DNA of 64,000 nucleotides from Niallia circulans NBRC 13626 (GTDB lineage Bacteria; Bacillota; Bacilli; Bacillales; Cytobacillaceae), in the NCBI RefSeq assembly GCF_001591585.1, contig NZ_BCVE01000002.1, forward strand, positions 1-64,000, given 5' to 3'. Below the pieces are notes generated by a model. It saw only the letters and a program-made list of their open reading frames with translations. It ran no database searches and was not told the DNA's origin. This document shows positions 51,550 through 60,586 of the stretch, piece by piece (the stretch's first letter is position 1; every line of letters starts with the position of its first letter). A program made the translations under genes and the position numbers.

Positions 51550-51735
51550 AAAATCACATCCATTAGGGGGATTCCCCTATACATATATATGTATCAAACA
51601 AAAAAATGGGAATAGGAGATACTATAGAATCTAATTTGAATTTGAAATCTCACCCTGAATCAAATTTCAGCTCCATTTATATTACAGAGGATCATTTCTC
51701 GATAATATAAAAAGGGGGACGAATTTACGCTTAAC

Positions 51736-51763
51736 TAAAAATACCCTACTCCGAAGAATAGGG
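51736..51763 (-). terminator. terminator with UUCG loop
   Basis: CCCTATTC-TTCG-GAGTAGGG, 8 paired positions (one G-U), then TATTTTTAG on the minus strand, directly below the stop at 51785. Confidence 0.8.
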
Positions 51764-51784
51764 CTTATAACAAAGATTTTATAT

Positions 51785-52273
51785 TTAGCTGACTTTTATA
51801 TCTTTTATTAGTCTATAGTGAAAAGGTAAGAAAAAATAATAAATGATTATATATACAGGTATGCTATAAAGTAAACTCCATCCATTGTATCCCATAAATC
51901 CTGATATATGGCATGTCCACTCAATGAACAAAGACAATAACACAAATAATAGAGTTCGTTTCATACGATTATCTCTGTGCAATTTATTTAAAAACCATAT
52001 CGCTAATGATGAGGGAATGATTGCGTATGTTAGCAGCTCCCCAATACCAGTAGATTCTGCTCTCCCAAAATCTACCCAATCTAAATATATTCCAAATACA
52101 CTATTTGCAATCCAAGTAATAGCACCAATTACGCCATAAGTACAATAAATTTGCAGCCCATTCATTTTTTCCTTTGGCATAAATAATACAACCATTAATA
52201 ATATTACTGCCCAAACAATAGGAACCCATATCCCTTTAGCATGAATGTCGAGGTTTTCAATAATTTTGTTCAA
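51785..52273 (-). CDS. multi-pass membrane protein of unknown function
   Basis: A 162-residue protein with about five hydrophobic segments (near 15-32, 42-60, 74-92, 103-120, 130-150 from the chosen start), separated by short polar loops (YLDWVDFGRAESTG, NKLHRDNRMKRT). It recalls the CBO0543-like membrane proteins. An open frame extends 72 codons further upstream, but TTG 52273 is the start suggested by AGTGGTGAT seven bases before it and by the end of hydrophobic-protein character upstream. No partner genes. Confidence 0.55.
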   Translation of the reverse strand: MNKIIENLDIHAKGIWVPIVWAVILLMVVLFMPKEKMNGLQIYCTYGVIGAITWIANSVFGIYLDWVDFGRAESTGIGELLTYAIIPSSLAIWFLNKLHRDNRMKRTLLFVLLSLFIEWTCHISGFMGYNGWSLLYSIPVYIIIYYFFLPFHYRLIKDIKVS

Positions 52274-52336
52274 AACAATCACCACTTTTTTTGAATAGTT
52301 TAACTTACATTTATTTATTTTATACACATAGAAACT

Positions 52337-52364
52337 AAAAAATCCCCTGCTCAAATGAGCGGGG
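52337..52364 (-). terminator. minus-strand terminator, probably of mutSL
   Basis: CCCCGCTC / GAGCAGGGG (one bulge), loop of 4, then ATTTTTTAG on the minus strand. It lies about 260 bases below the mutL stop with no gene between. Confidence 0.7.
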
Positions 52365-52623
52365 GACAGTATACAATCTATTTTTTGCTGTCGGTGTGTT
52401 TTAAATCGCTTTACTCTGAAAACAGGATTTGTAAGCAAACATTTTATAAAAATAATTACTATAACAGATCTGTGTCTCCTAATATGCAAGACATATCAGT
52501 TGAATATTTAACAAAAGTACTTTTAAATCTAGCTCATACTGGTAAAAATAGTCAAAATGTGGTCAAATCCATCAAAACCAATCTATAAATCCTTATAAAC
52601 AAAGGGTTTCTTCTACTAAATAA

Positions 52624-54540
52624 TTACATCACACGCTTAAACATTTTCTCCATCTCATAAGTAGAATAATGCACAATAATCGGTCTACCATGTGGACAGG
52701 TAAATGGATCGGATGTTGTCCGAAGTTCGTCCAATAAACTTTGAATCTCATCGTTTCGTAAATGGCGATTTGCTTTAATGGATCCCTTGCAGCTCATCAT
52801 AATGGCAGCTTCTTCTCGTAAAAGCTTTATATCTACTTTTCTCATGGAGAGTACTTGTTCAATCATTTCCTCGATTGTTTCTTTTTCTTCTCCTTTTGGA
52901 AACCATTGTGGGTGGGAGCGGACTAGATAGCTTTGCTGGCCAAATGGTTCAAGAAATACGCCTACCTTTTCGAGCTCGGCTTTATTTTCTTCTATTTTCA
53001 TCCATTCATCTAAGGAATAATCTAATGTTAATGGGATAAGCATTTCTTGTAATTCCTTATGGACCTCGCCAACTTTTTCCCGAAAAAATTCGTATTTAAT
53101 TCGTTCTTGGGCTGCATGCTGATCGATAATATAAAGTCCTCTTTCGTTTTGTGCAAAAATATAGGTTCCATGCATTTGCCCAATTGGATAAAGGGGCGGA
53201 ACTCTCGGCCCCTCTTCCACGTCAGCTATTTCTTCCTCTTCCCATGCTTCCTCTATCTCTTCTTCTGTTGCAGGCGCGGTAGTACTATTCCCTTCCTGTC
53301 CAAAGAAAAAGGCTGTGGCATCTGTTATAGTTGATTCTTCATCACTTTCTCCAGATTGCCGACTGCTTGGTGTGTCTTCAAGAGGTTCGCTCCAACTCGG
53401 CTTTTCTACTTGCTCTGTTGTTGGATTGGCAAAAACAGAATCCATTTTTGGAACTGATACTGGCATTGCCGATTCGCGAATCGTATCAAAGCTGAAGGCC
53501 GCTTGCTCTTCTTTTGGAGCAGGCTTTTTCTCGCGGATAAGTCCTGCTGGAATAAGCTCTTTTTTCTTAAATGCTGCTTTAATCGTATTGCTGACAAGTT
53601 CGTATAGCTCTTGTTCTTTACTAAAGCGCACTTCCATTTTTGATGGATGAACATTTACATCAACAAGAATTGGATCCATTTCTACATTTAAAAGAACAAT
53701 GGGATATCTGCCAATAGGCAATAACGTATGATAGCCTTCCTGAATACTGCGTACAAGAGAATAGTTTTTAATAAAGCGGCCATTAATCATGGTGGAAATA
53801 TAGTTCCGTGACGCACGCGTAATTTCTGGCAGAGCCATATAGCCACTTAGTTTAAAATCAAGGGTACTTGCTGAAATTGGTATCATTTTTTTTGCTATAT
53901 TTAGGCCATAAATGCCCGCAAGCACTTGTCTTACATCCCCATTGCCATTTGTATGAAGGAGCTTGCGCTCGTTATGCACTAGGCGAAAGCTAATATCAGG
54001 GTGAGCAAGGGCTAGGCGGTTGACGATATCGGTAATATTACCAAGCTCCGTATGAATCGATTTCATATATTTCAATCTTGCTGGCGTATTAAAGAACAAA
54101 TCGCTGACGATTATCTCTGTTCCCCTTCTTCCCGGCGCGCCTTCCTGTTTCACTAAATGTCCGCCGTTAAGCTCTACTGTTGTCCCTTTTTCTCCAGTAG
54201 AAGTGGTTAAAGTGACATGAGAGACAGAGGCAATACTTGGCAGTGCCTCACCTCTAAATCCAAGGGTGCGGATTCGGAATAAGTCATTTTCATCTTTTAT
54301 TTTACTTGTCGCATGTCTGGAAAAAGCAGTTAAAACATCCTCTTCGTCAATTCCTTGTCCATTATCAAGGATACGAATGCTTTGTAAACCAGCTTCCTCG
54401 ATAAAAATTTCAATTGAAGTACTTTTTGCGTCGATACTATTTTCTACTAACTCTTTTACAACAGAGGCTGGCCGCTCAACAACTTCACCTGCAGCAATTT
54501 TATTCGAAAGTGCATCATCCAGTTGAATAATCTTTGCCAT
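52624..54540 (-). CDS. mutL: DNA mismatch repair protein MutL
   Basis: A 638-residue MutL. The N-terminal GHKL ATPase shows [19 protein letters not shown], and [25 protein letters not shown] and [11 protein letters not shown] follow. The linker (about 330-450) is acidic and variable. The C-terminal domain has the endonuclease motif [12 protein letters not shown] and, near the end, CPHGRPIIV, so this is the nicking type of MutL that uses the beta clamp rather than MutH. GAGGAG precedes the ATG. It follows mutS after 171 bases and shares its strand. Confidence 0.97.
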   Translation of the reverse strand: MAKIIQLDDALSNKIAAGEVVERPASVVKELVENSIDAKSTSIEIFIEEAGLQSIRILDNGQGIDEEDVLTAFSRHATSKIKDENDLFRIRTLGFRGEALPSIASVSHVTLTTSTGEKGTTVELNGGHLVKQEGAPGRRGTEIIVSDLFFNTPARLKYMKSIHTELGNITDIVNRLALAHPDISFRLVHNERKLLHTNGNGDVRQVLAGIYGLNIAKKMIPISASTLDFKLSGYMALPEITRASRNYISTMINGRFIKNYSLVRSIQEGYHTLLPIGRYPIVLLNVEMDPILVDVNVHPSKMEVRFSKEQELYELVSNTIKAAFKKKELIPAGLIREKKPAPKEEQAAFSFDTIRESAMPVSVPKMDSVFANPTTEQVEKPSWSEPLEDTPSSRQSGESDEESTITDATAFFFGQEGNSTTAPATEEEIEEAWEEEEIADVEEGPRVPPLYPIGQMHGTYIFAQNERGLYIIDQHAAQERIKYEFFREKVGEVHKELQEMLIPLTLDYSLDEWMKIEENKAELEKVGVFLEPFGQQSYLVRSHPQWFPKGEEKETIEEMIEQVLSMRKVDIKLLREEAAIMMSCKGSIKANRHLRNDEIQSLLDELRTTSDPFTCPHGRPIIVHYSTYEMEKMFKRVM

Positions 54541-54711
54541 TGTTTCTCCTCTTTTCTTTCTTACTTTTTTCGATCAGGGATAGGGCAGTGTATCAGCTGA
54601 AATAGTTGAATTTGCAGCTTTCATCGTTCCTATGAACACCACTTTTTCTAACGCAATTTCATTTCTATGCGTTCATACCACTGGCTTTACACTCTATCAC
54701 CCTAACCCACT

Positions 54712-57330
54712 TTATCTATCATTACGGACTTTTTTATGAAGTTCGTACAATGTATTTAATGCCTGCATTGGCGTCATTTCTAATATATCTAAGTCTTTCA
54801 GTTTATTAACAATTTGCTTTTCTTTCGTAGAAATCACTTTTTGCGGTTTTTTCTCTTCTGTTTCAAAGAATGATAATTGTGCCTCTTCTTCAGCTATTTC
54901 AGCTTTCATAACCGGTTTTTCGATTACTGCCACGGCTGCTTCTCCAGCAAATTGATCCTTTTGCTCAAGGCTTGTTAATAGTTCTTGTGCTCGTTCAATC
55001 AATGCTTCTGGCAATTCAGCAAGCTGTGCAACGTGAATTCCGTAACTCTTGTCAGCTGCTCCCTCTTTTATTTTATGAAGGAAAATAACTTTTCCGTTTT
55101 GCTCCATTGCGCTGACGTGAACATTGCTTAATGATGGAAGCTCTTCTGCAAGCACAGTCAGCTCATGATAGTGGGTAGAGAATAAAGTCTTCGCACCAAC
55201 TTCATGATGAATGTACTCAATGATGGCTTGTGCCAATGCCATTCCATCATATGTGCTTGTGCCTCGACCAATTTCATCGAATAGAATTAAACTATTATTA
55301 GTGGCATGCAGGAGTGCGTTTCTTGCTTCCAGCATCTCTACCATAAACGTACTTTGCCCGGAAATAAGATCATCGGCCGCTCCTATTCTCGTAAATACTT
55401 GGTCAAATAACGGCAGCACTGCTTCATCTGCTGGCACAAAGCAGCCGATTTGCGCCAAAATGCTTGTTAAGGCAATCTGGCGCATATACGTACTCTTACC
55501 AGACATATTTGGCCCAGTAATTAACAGCAATTCTCTGTCTTTATGCATGGTGCAGTCATTTGCTACATAGCTTTGTGCATTCATTACCTTTTCTACTACA
55601 GGATGACGGCCGTTTTTAATAGAAAGCGTACGATCACTTGAAAACACAGGCTTCACATAGCGGCGATCCTCACTTACTGTGGCGAAACATTGAAGCACAT
55701 CTAGTGTGCTTACAGTTTTTGCAAGATTTTGTAAGCGTGGAATATATTCTTTAATGGTTTCCCGGATGGTTGTAAAAATCTCATATTCTAATTCCACCAT
55801 TTTTTCTTCGGCTTGCAGGATTAAACTTTCTTTTTCTTTTAATTCTGGCGTTATATAACGTTCCGCATTAGCAAGGGTTTGTTTACGTTCATACTGTCCT
55901 TCTTGTAATAGATGGACGTTTGCTCTTGTTACTTCTATATAGTAGCCAAATACACGATTATAGCCGATTTTCAGCGATTTAATGCCTGTTTTTTCCCGTT
56001 CTTCTCTTTCTAGCTGGGCAATCCATGTTTTGCCGTTTCGGCTTGCATCACGGTAACTGTCTAATTCAGGATGGTAGCCGTCTAAAATAATATTTCCTTC
56101 TTTAATGGATAACGGCGGGTTTTCAACAATTGCTCGCTCCAGTAAATCAGTAATATCTTCACAAGGATCTAGGTCTTCAGCCAATCTCATTGCTTCCTTT
56201 GAACCAAACGATGCAACAATTTGCTGAATGATTGGTACTTGTTGTAACGATTTTTTTAGCTGGACAAGATCCCTTGCATTAACATTTCCAAAAGCCACTC
56301 GTCCTGCTAAACGTTCTAAATCATATACTTCCTTTAATTTTTCCCGCAAATCTTGGCGTTCAAAGTAATGTCCAATCATTGTATCGACTAGATTTTGACG
56401 ATATTCAATCTCTTCCTTATTTAATAGTGGACGATCGATCCACTGTTTTAAAAGTCTTCCCCCCATCGCGGTTTTCGTTTCATCTAATAACCAAAGAAGA
56501 GATCCTTTTTTTCCTTTTGAGCGAATTGTTTCCGTTAATTCTAAATTCCGCTTAGAAAAATAATCAATCTTCATAAATTGATCAATAACATAAGTAGAAA
56601 CCGGCTGTAAGTGATCCAAGCTTCTCTTTTGTGTGCGATATAGATAATTAAACAAGCGGACAACGGTGCTTCTTAACTGTTGTTCTTGAATACCTTGCAA
56701 TAATGGTACATGCACATCTTTTTCATCCAGATCATTTTCAATCGAAAGGGTCAATGTACCTCTTTCCTGTAATCGCTTCTGATACTCTTTTGAGAAATTG
56801 TCAGAAATTACGACTTCCTTTGCACCTGATAAGGATAATTCATTTAATAGAGAGTCGATTCCCTTAAGAAGAGTTGCTTTGCTTTCCCCTGTCGATAAAT
56901 CGCTATAAGCAAAGCCAAATTGCTCATCTGCAAACAAAGAGATAGTGGCAATGTAGTTATTTTCTTTATCGGAAAGATTTTTCCCTTCCATCATCGTTCC
57001 AGGGGTAATCAGCTGAACGACCTCTCTTTTCACAACTCCCTTTGCCTGTTTCGGGTCTTCTGTTTGTTCACAAATTGCCACTTTATAGCCGCGTTCGACT
57101 AGCTGTTCAATATAATTTGCAGCAGAATGATGTGGGACACCGCACATGGGAATTCGCTCTGCTCCCCCTCCTTCTCTGCTTGTTAAAGTAATTTCAAGCT
57201 CCTGTGATGCTTTGATGGCATCATCAAAGAACATTTCATAAAAGTCTCCTAAACGAAAAAATAAAAAGGCATCCTGATAATCTGCCTTCACTTGTAAGTA
57301 TTGTTGTATCATGGGCGTATATGTTGTCAT
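54712..57330 (-). CDS. mutS: DNA mismatch repair protein MutS
   Basis: An 872-residue MutS. The mismatch-reading Phe-x-Glu is in [14 protein letters not shown] near residue 36; the ATPase has Walker [10 protein letters not shown], Walker [17 protein letters not shown] and the FSTHYHEL switch. The extreme C-terminus keeps a short tetramer/clamp-binding tail ([15 protein letters not shown]). Start ATG 57330 ([11 protein letters not shown]) is fixed by GGAGG four bases upstream; the open frame reaches 31 codons further back without a site. First gene of the mutS-mutL unit. Confidence 0.97.
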   Translation of the reverse strand: MTTYTPMIQQYLQVKADYQDAFLFFRLGDFYEMFFDDAIKASQELEITLTSREGGGAERIPMCGVPHHSAANYIEQLVERGYKVAICEQTEDPKQAKGVVKREVVQLITPGTMMEGKNLSDKENNYIATISLFADEQFGFAYSDLSTGESKATLLKGIDSLLNELSLSGAKEVVISDNFSKEYQKRLQERGTLTLSIENDLDEKDVHVPLLQGIQEQQLRSTVVRLFNYLYRTQKRSLDHLQPVSTYVIDQFMKIDYFSKRNLELTETIRSKGKKGSLLWLLDETKTAMGGRLLKQWIDRPLLNKEEIEYRQNLVDTMIGHYFERQDLREKLKEVYDLERLAGRVAFGNVNARDLVQLKKSLQQVPIIQQIVASFGSKEAMRLAEDLDPCEDITDLLERAIVENPPLSIKEGNIILDGYHPELDSYRDASRNGKTWIAQLEREEREKTGIKSLKIGYNRVFGYYIEVTRANVHLLQEGQYERKQTLANAERYITPELKEKESLILQAEEKMVELEYEIFTTIRETIKEYIPRLQNLAKTVSTLDVLQCFATVSEDRRYVKPVFSSDRTLSIKNGRHPVVEKVMNAQSYVANDCTMHKDRELLLITGPNMSGKSTYMRQIALTSILAQIGCFVPADEAVLPLFDQVFTRIGAADDLISGQSTFMVEMLEARNALLHATNNSLILFDEIGRGTSTYDGMALAQAIIEYIHHEVGAKTLFSTHYHELTVLAEELPSLSNVHVSAMEQNGKVIFLHKIKEGAADKSYGIHVAQLAELPEALIERAQELLTSLEQKDQFAGEAAVAVIEKPVMKAEIAEEEAQLSFFETEEKKPQKVISTKEKQIVNKLKDLDILEMTPMQALNTLYELHKKVRNDR

Positions 57331-57597
57331 AACTTCCTCCAAAATCCTGTCCAAATCTATTATTCTCCCATTATAACATAAAGAAATAGAATATTTCAGT
57401 GGGGGGTGTTGGGAAAAGAACATGAATATCTCTGAAAAATAATTGCTTTTTTTGTGTGAAGTTAAAGGTGATAACTAGTTCATTCCATTTTGCTCCATTC
57501 CAGTATTATTTTTAAAAATAATACTAGTAATTCGCGAACAAATCTTTTATAATTTAGCTTGAAATAAAAGTTAATTTTAGGAAAAGGAGCAATTATC

Positions 57598-57861
57598 TTG
57601 AAACGTATTCTATCTATTCTTTTAACGATTGTTCTTATGCTAAGTTTTATGCCACATTCAAGTGCAGAAGCAAAAACAAAAGTTAAAAAGTACAAAAATT
57701 GTACAGCCCTTAACAAGGATTATAAGGGTGGCGTTGCTAAATCAAAAAGCACCAAAAATAAAGGTGGAAAAACAAAATACAAACCTTATGTATCTAAAGC
57801 CTTATATGACGCAAACAAAAAAATGGACCGTGATAAAGACGGAATTGCTTGTGAAAGATAA
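57598..57861 (+). CDS. secreted Excalibur calcium-binding domain protein
   Basis: An 87-residue secreted protein: signal peptide of about 25 residues (KRILSILLTIVLMLSFMP, cleavage near SSAEA), then the Excalibur fold: YKNCTALNKDYKGGVAKS with Cys, and the closing loop DRDKDGIACE, the EF-hand-like calcium motif that gives the domain its name. The start is TTG 57598, about eight bases after AAAAGGAG. Role at the cell surface unknown; such domains often accompany nucleases but here the domain stands alone. Confidence 0.85.
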   Translation: MKRILSILLTIVLMLSFMPHSSAEAKTKVKKYKNCTALNKDYKGGVAKSKSTKNKGGKTKYKPYVSKALYDANKKMDRDKDGIACER

Positions 57862-57868
57862 TCTTCCT

Positions 57869-57904
57869 GCCTTTTTCTTACGCAAATAGGAAAAAGGCTT
57901 TTCT
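57869..57904 (+). terminator. terminator of the Excalibur gene
   Basis: GCCTTTTTC / GAAAAAGGC, 9-bp stem, loop of 12, then TTTTC. Confidence 0.8.
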
Positions 57905-57931
57905 ATTATTGATTATGAGGAATCATTAATA

Positions 57932-57960
57932 GAAAAAAAGACTAGGAAAAGCTCCTAGCC
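57932..57960 (-). terminator. terminator of cotE
   Basis: GGCTAGGA / TCCTAGTC (one G-U) on the minus strand followed by seven T, immediately below the cotE stop. Confidence 0.85.
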
Positions 57961-57961
57961 T

Positions 57962-58513
57962 TTACTCTTCTTCCCCGCCTACAAGGAAGTCTGGATTTAA
58001 TTCCTCAAATTCTTCATCTTCTACTTCATCTTTAAACCATTCATCGTCATCTTCTTTGCCACATTCGTCTGTGCAAACCTCTACACAGATTTTTGTTTCT
58101 CCGATAACTTCAACGATAAATTCTTTTTCTACATGGACAATTATTTTATTGCCATTTGGCGAAATCACTGCTTCAATGCAGTTTGGTTGTTGCAAGACGC
58201 GTGCAATTACATCGTGGTCTTCTAAGCAGTCAGGATCACGATATTTTAATTTAATGACATCTGTATATTTTACACGCTCTGTTACTACTTCCGTTTGTGT
58301 ATTGTCATTATAAGAATACCAAACGTTAATATCAAAGTATCCACTAATTTCTACTGTTTTACCAACCTTTTCTGCTTCATACGTATGGTTGATAATCCAG
58401 CAGCCCAAGATACTTGATGGGCTGTTGTCTGGGCAGATGGTATGATTGGATTTTGTAAATTTACGTCCTTTCGCTACGACTGCCTTTGTAATAATCTCTC
58501 TATATTCTCCCAT
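57962..58513 (-). CDS. cotE: outer spore coat morphogenetic protein CotE
   Basis: A 183-residue Cot[57 protein letters not shown] and the acidic end with ELNPDFLVG match B. subtilis CotE (181). It organises the outer coat around the forespore. ATG 58513 fits the family N-terminus MGEYRE although AGGAGG is 12 bases away; an ATG seven codons upstream overlaps that site. Between it and ricA lies an oppositely oriented three-gene insert. Confidence 0.95.
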   Translation of the reverse strand: MGEYREIITKAVVAKGRKFTKSNHTICPDNSPSSILGCWIINHTYEAEKVGKTVEISGYFDINVWYSYNDNTQTEVVTERVKYTDVIKLKYRDPDCLEDHDVIARVLQQPNCIEAVISPNGNKIIVHVEKEFIVEVIGETKICVEVCTDECGKEDDDEWFKDEVEDEEFEELNPDFLVGGEEE

Positions 58514-58804
58514 GTTCGAGCGAAACCTCCTCATTCATTTTCATTTCATCCTATGCGGGATAGGAGTCTAGTGTGCGATAATTTTTAAAGACGATAAGTA
58601 ATGCTTAAATCTACTTCATTGTATGTAAAACTTGGGTAAGTGTGCCGATATTAGCGTTTTTTCTAGACATCTATCCTACTTTTTATCGATTCTTAAAAAA
58701 ACTTTCCAATATTTCTTTTTTTTATGAAAGAACCTTACCATTCAGCTCTTTTTTAAGCTTTTAAAAAAAATATGCGTTTGTATTAATACATTCGCGGATA
58801 CAGC

Positions 58805-58835
58805 TTGTTCTAATCTCTATATACTGTAGTATACG
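58805..58835 (+). promoter_or_regulatory. promoter region of the three-gene insert
   Basis: TTGTTC (58805-58810), 16 bp, TAGTAT (58827-58832). A near-palindrome ATATACTGTAGTATAC (58820-58835) overlaps the -10 and could be an operator. I could not recognise a sigma-E, -G or -K pattern with confidence. The bases 58514-58804 otherwise hold nothing visible. Confidence 0.4.
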
Positions 58836-58852
58836 GTAAGGGGGTGAGGAAG

Positions 58853-59272
58853 TTGGCAGGGTTATTTAATAAAAACGATCAGTTTGATTTTAAATTCAAT
58901 GTTAATGGTAAAGAGGTTACTGGTGAGGACGGAGCTAAATACGCACAAGAATTAATTACTAAATTATCTTCAGAAATGGGTGGATTAGTCCAAAAGTTAA
59001 CCAAAGGTGTTTCTGAGAATGTAGCTGGAACTACAATGGATGCGATGAAGGAGAAAGTTGCAAGTGCGGTTGATTTAGATTCAATTAAAGAAAAAGTAAA
59101 ACCACATCTTAATCCCGAAACGCTAAAAAGTATAGTAAGTGAAGACACCCTAAGCAAGCTGCAAGAGAAATTACCTGTCATTGATGCTTCAAATGATGAT
59201 GGGAACCTTAAATTAAATGTTAACGGCAAGCCTATTTTTTCACTAGATCTTTCAGATTTCATCAAAAAATAA
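58853..59272 (+). CDS. unknown protein, first of three between cotE and ricA
   Basis: A 139-residue soluble protein. Both ends carry a similar beta segment, FDFKFNVNGKEV near the N-terminus and LKLNVNGKPI near the C-terminus, around a helical middle (LITKLSSEMGGLVQKLTKG, MKEKVASAVDLDSIKEKVKP, LKSIVSEDTLSKLQEKL). No signal peptide. The start is taken as TTG 58853, eight bases after GGGGG; GTG 58844 overlaps that site. Family not recognised. It precedes the next gene by 35 bases. Confidence 0.65.
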   Translation: MAGLFNKNDQFDFKFNVNGKEVTGEDGAKYAQELITKLSSEMGGLVQKLTKGVSENVAGTTMDAMKEKVASAVDLDSIKEKVKPHLNPETLKSIVSEDTLSKLQEKLPVIDASNDDGNLKLNVNGKPIFSLDLSDFIKK

Positions 59273-59307
59273 GTAAAGAATCTTTTCTTGAAAGGAGGTG
59301 AAGTCAA

Positions 59308-59616
59308 ATGTTGTCTAAATGCACATCTGATTGTCACGAAGGTAAGGGTACTGGCCTTGCTGGTACTGATGTTACTGCTAAAGGTAAAGGCATTGGAAAC
59401 AAAGGAGCAGAACTTCGCGGATTCACTAATGCTACTCAAGGAAACGGTAACCTAGCTAACCAATTTTCTGCTGCTGGTGCTGCTGGTGGTGCTGCTGTAG
59501 GTGTTAACTTATTAAACTTCTTTGTTGGTGGTATTTTAGTTAATGCTAACGTTGCTGGTGCTGCTACTGCTGTATCTTACAACGAAAATAGCCCTGAAAT
59601 GGTGAATGAAGGTTAA
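59308..59616 (+). CDS. Gly/Ala-rich small protein, second of three
   Basis: A 102-residue protein. After MLSKCTSDCHE come Gly-rich short repeats (GKGTGLAGTD, GKGIGNKGAE), then a hydrophobic Ala/Gly tract (about 50-90: AAGAAGGAAVGVNLLNFFVG, GILVNANVAGAATAV) and an acidic end. The composition resembles self-assembling or pore-forming peptides, or structural spore-surface proteins; none is proven. AAAGGAGGTG precedes the ATG ideally. Codons are dominated by GCT and GGT, unlike the neighbouring genes, which suggests high expression. Confidence 0.65.
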   Translation: MLSKCTSDCHEGKGTGLAGTDVTAKGKGIGNKGAELRGFTNATQGNGNLANQFSAAGAAGGAAVGVNLLNFFVGGILVNANVAGAATAVSYNENSPEMVNEG

Positions 59617-59659
59617 TCACCTTTAAGATAATCACTCCTATAAGAGATAAGCATATAAT

Positions 59660-59698
59660 AAAGGGCAACATCTTCTTGATGATTGCCCTTTTCTTTTT
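59660..59698 (+). terminator. internal terminator between the second and third genes
   Basis: AAGGGCAACATC / GATGATTGCCCTT stem with one bulge, then TTCTTTTT. The third gene follows 28 bases later with its own strong ribosome site, so expression of it may rest on read-through. Confidence 0.85.
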
Positions 59699-59725
59699 AC
59701 ATACCTAATAAAAGGAGGCTAAAGA

Positions 59726-60079
59726 ATGGCTAAAGAAAAAAATATTGGGTTAACTGCCGAGAAATTAAAGGAGCTTGGAGTACCAGAGGAGCTTATCGAT
59801 AAAATTCTAGAAACAGGGGGGCCTTCTGTTAACACACATGCGGAAGGAGGAAATGGCGGAAGTGCCGTCAGTCTAACTTATGTAGACAATTACTCTGTCT
59901 TATTTCTTGTGTATACATTTCTATTGCAAACAGTTAATAACGGAAATGCAAAAGACAAAGAAACGAAACAGCTTAATAAAGCATTGCTTTCAACCTTGCA
60001 AACAGCTATGAAGGAACAACAGGAATATCGGAAAGCATTCTTACGGGCGATCAATATTTTAAATAATCAAAACAAGTAA
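59726..60079 (+). CDS. unknown protein, third of three between cotE and ricA
   Basis: A 117-residue protein. Residues 1-30 are a small helical unit (LTAEKLKELGVPEELIDKIL), 31-48 are Gly/Asn-rich (GGPSVNTHAEGGNGGS), 49-72 are hydrophobic (VSLTYVDNYSVLFLVYTFLLQ), and 75-117 are a basic amphipathic helix. It shares the Gly-rich-plus-hydrophobic style of the second gene. AAAGGAGG lies seven bases before the ATG. Family not recognised. Confidence 0.65.
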   Translation: MAKEKNIGLTAEKLKELGVPEELIDKILETGGPSVNTHAEGGNGGSAVSLTYVDNYSVLFLVYTFLLQTVNNGNAKDKETKQLNKALLSTLQTAMKEQQEYRKAFLRAINILNNQNK

Positions 60080-60108
60080 AAACCAAGCAAAAATATGCTT
60101 GGTTTTCA
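60079..60108 (+). terminator. terminator closing the three-gene insert
   Basis: AAAACCAAGC / GCTTGGTTTT, a perfect 10-bp stem overlapping the stop codon of the third gene and ending in T4. Confidence 0.85.
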
Positions 60109-60202
60109 TTTATATGTTTACATTGTATTTACCAAAACTGCCAGCGGTACTCTTGAGGATGTTTTTACCCTCTTTCCGCTTGTTTCGGAGAATCTCAGTG
60201 TT

Positions 60203-60586
60203 TTATTGTTCTTTCGTCTTCTCATTAGAAGAAAGAATTTCTGTTTCTACTGTTTCCGCGATCGTTTTTGTTACCATTTGCAGCATATCATTGACAATTT
60301 CTTGTGATTCTTTAAATTCACTGACGATTGGCAGTTCATCAATTTCTTTTTGTAATGCATCAATTTTTGCTTCAGTATCTTTTAAAGCAGCAATTTTGCC
60401 ATAGTGCTGAAGATTAACTGCTTGTTTTTGCAGCTTTTTAATCTGGGCAATTCGATCATTTACTTTTTGGTTTTGATTGATTTGTTTTTCGGCACGTTGG
60501 TAAAATTCCACTTCTTCTGTCTCACGAATCATTTTGGCAAGCTGCTCTGTTCGTTCAATAATTTCTTCTCGTGTGAATTTCGCCAT
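60203..60586 (-). CDS. ricA: RicA (YmcA), regulator of RNase Y
   Basis: A 127-residue helical protein of the YlbF/YmcA (DUF964) family. AKMIRETEEVEFYQRAEKQI and KLQKQAVNLQHYGKIAALK match B. subtilis YmcA. RicA forms a complex with RicF and RicT that aids RNase Y maturation of mRNAs and is needed for competence, biofilm and sporulation. The C-terminal cysteine tail present in B. subtilis (involved in the Fe-S clusters) is missing: this protein stops at TKEQ. Its ATG overlaps the miaB stop as TAATG, so translation is coupled. Confidence 0.9.
   Translation of the reverse strand: MAKFTREEIIERTEQLAKMIRETEEVEFYQRAEKQINQNQKVNDRIAQIKKLQKQAVNLQHYGKIAALKDTEAKIDALQKEIDELPIVSEFKESQEIVNDMLQMVTKTIAETVETEILSSNEKTKEQ

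Noticed and set aside
58879-59439. 186-codon minus-strand frame across the first two genes of the insert
   Set aside because: Overlaps two plus-strand genes with ideal ribosome sites; its Ser/Phe-rich translation looks like an antisense shadow.
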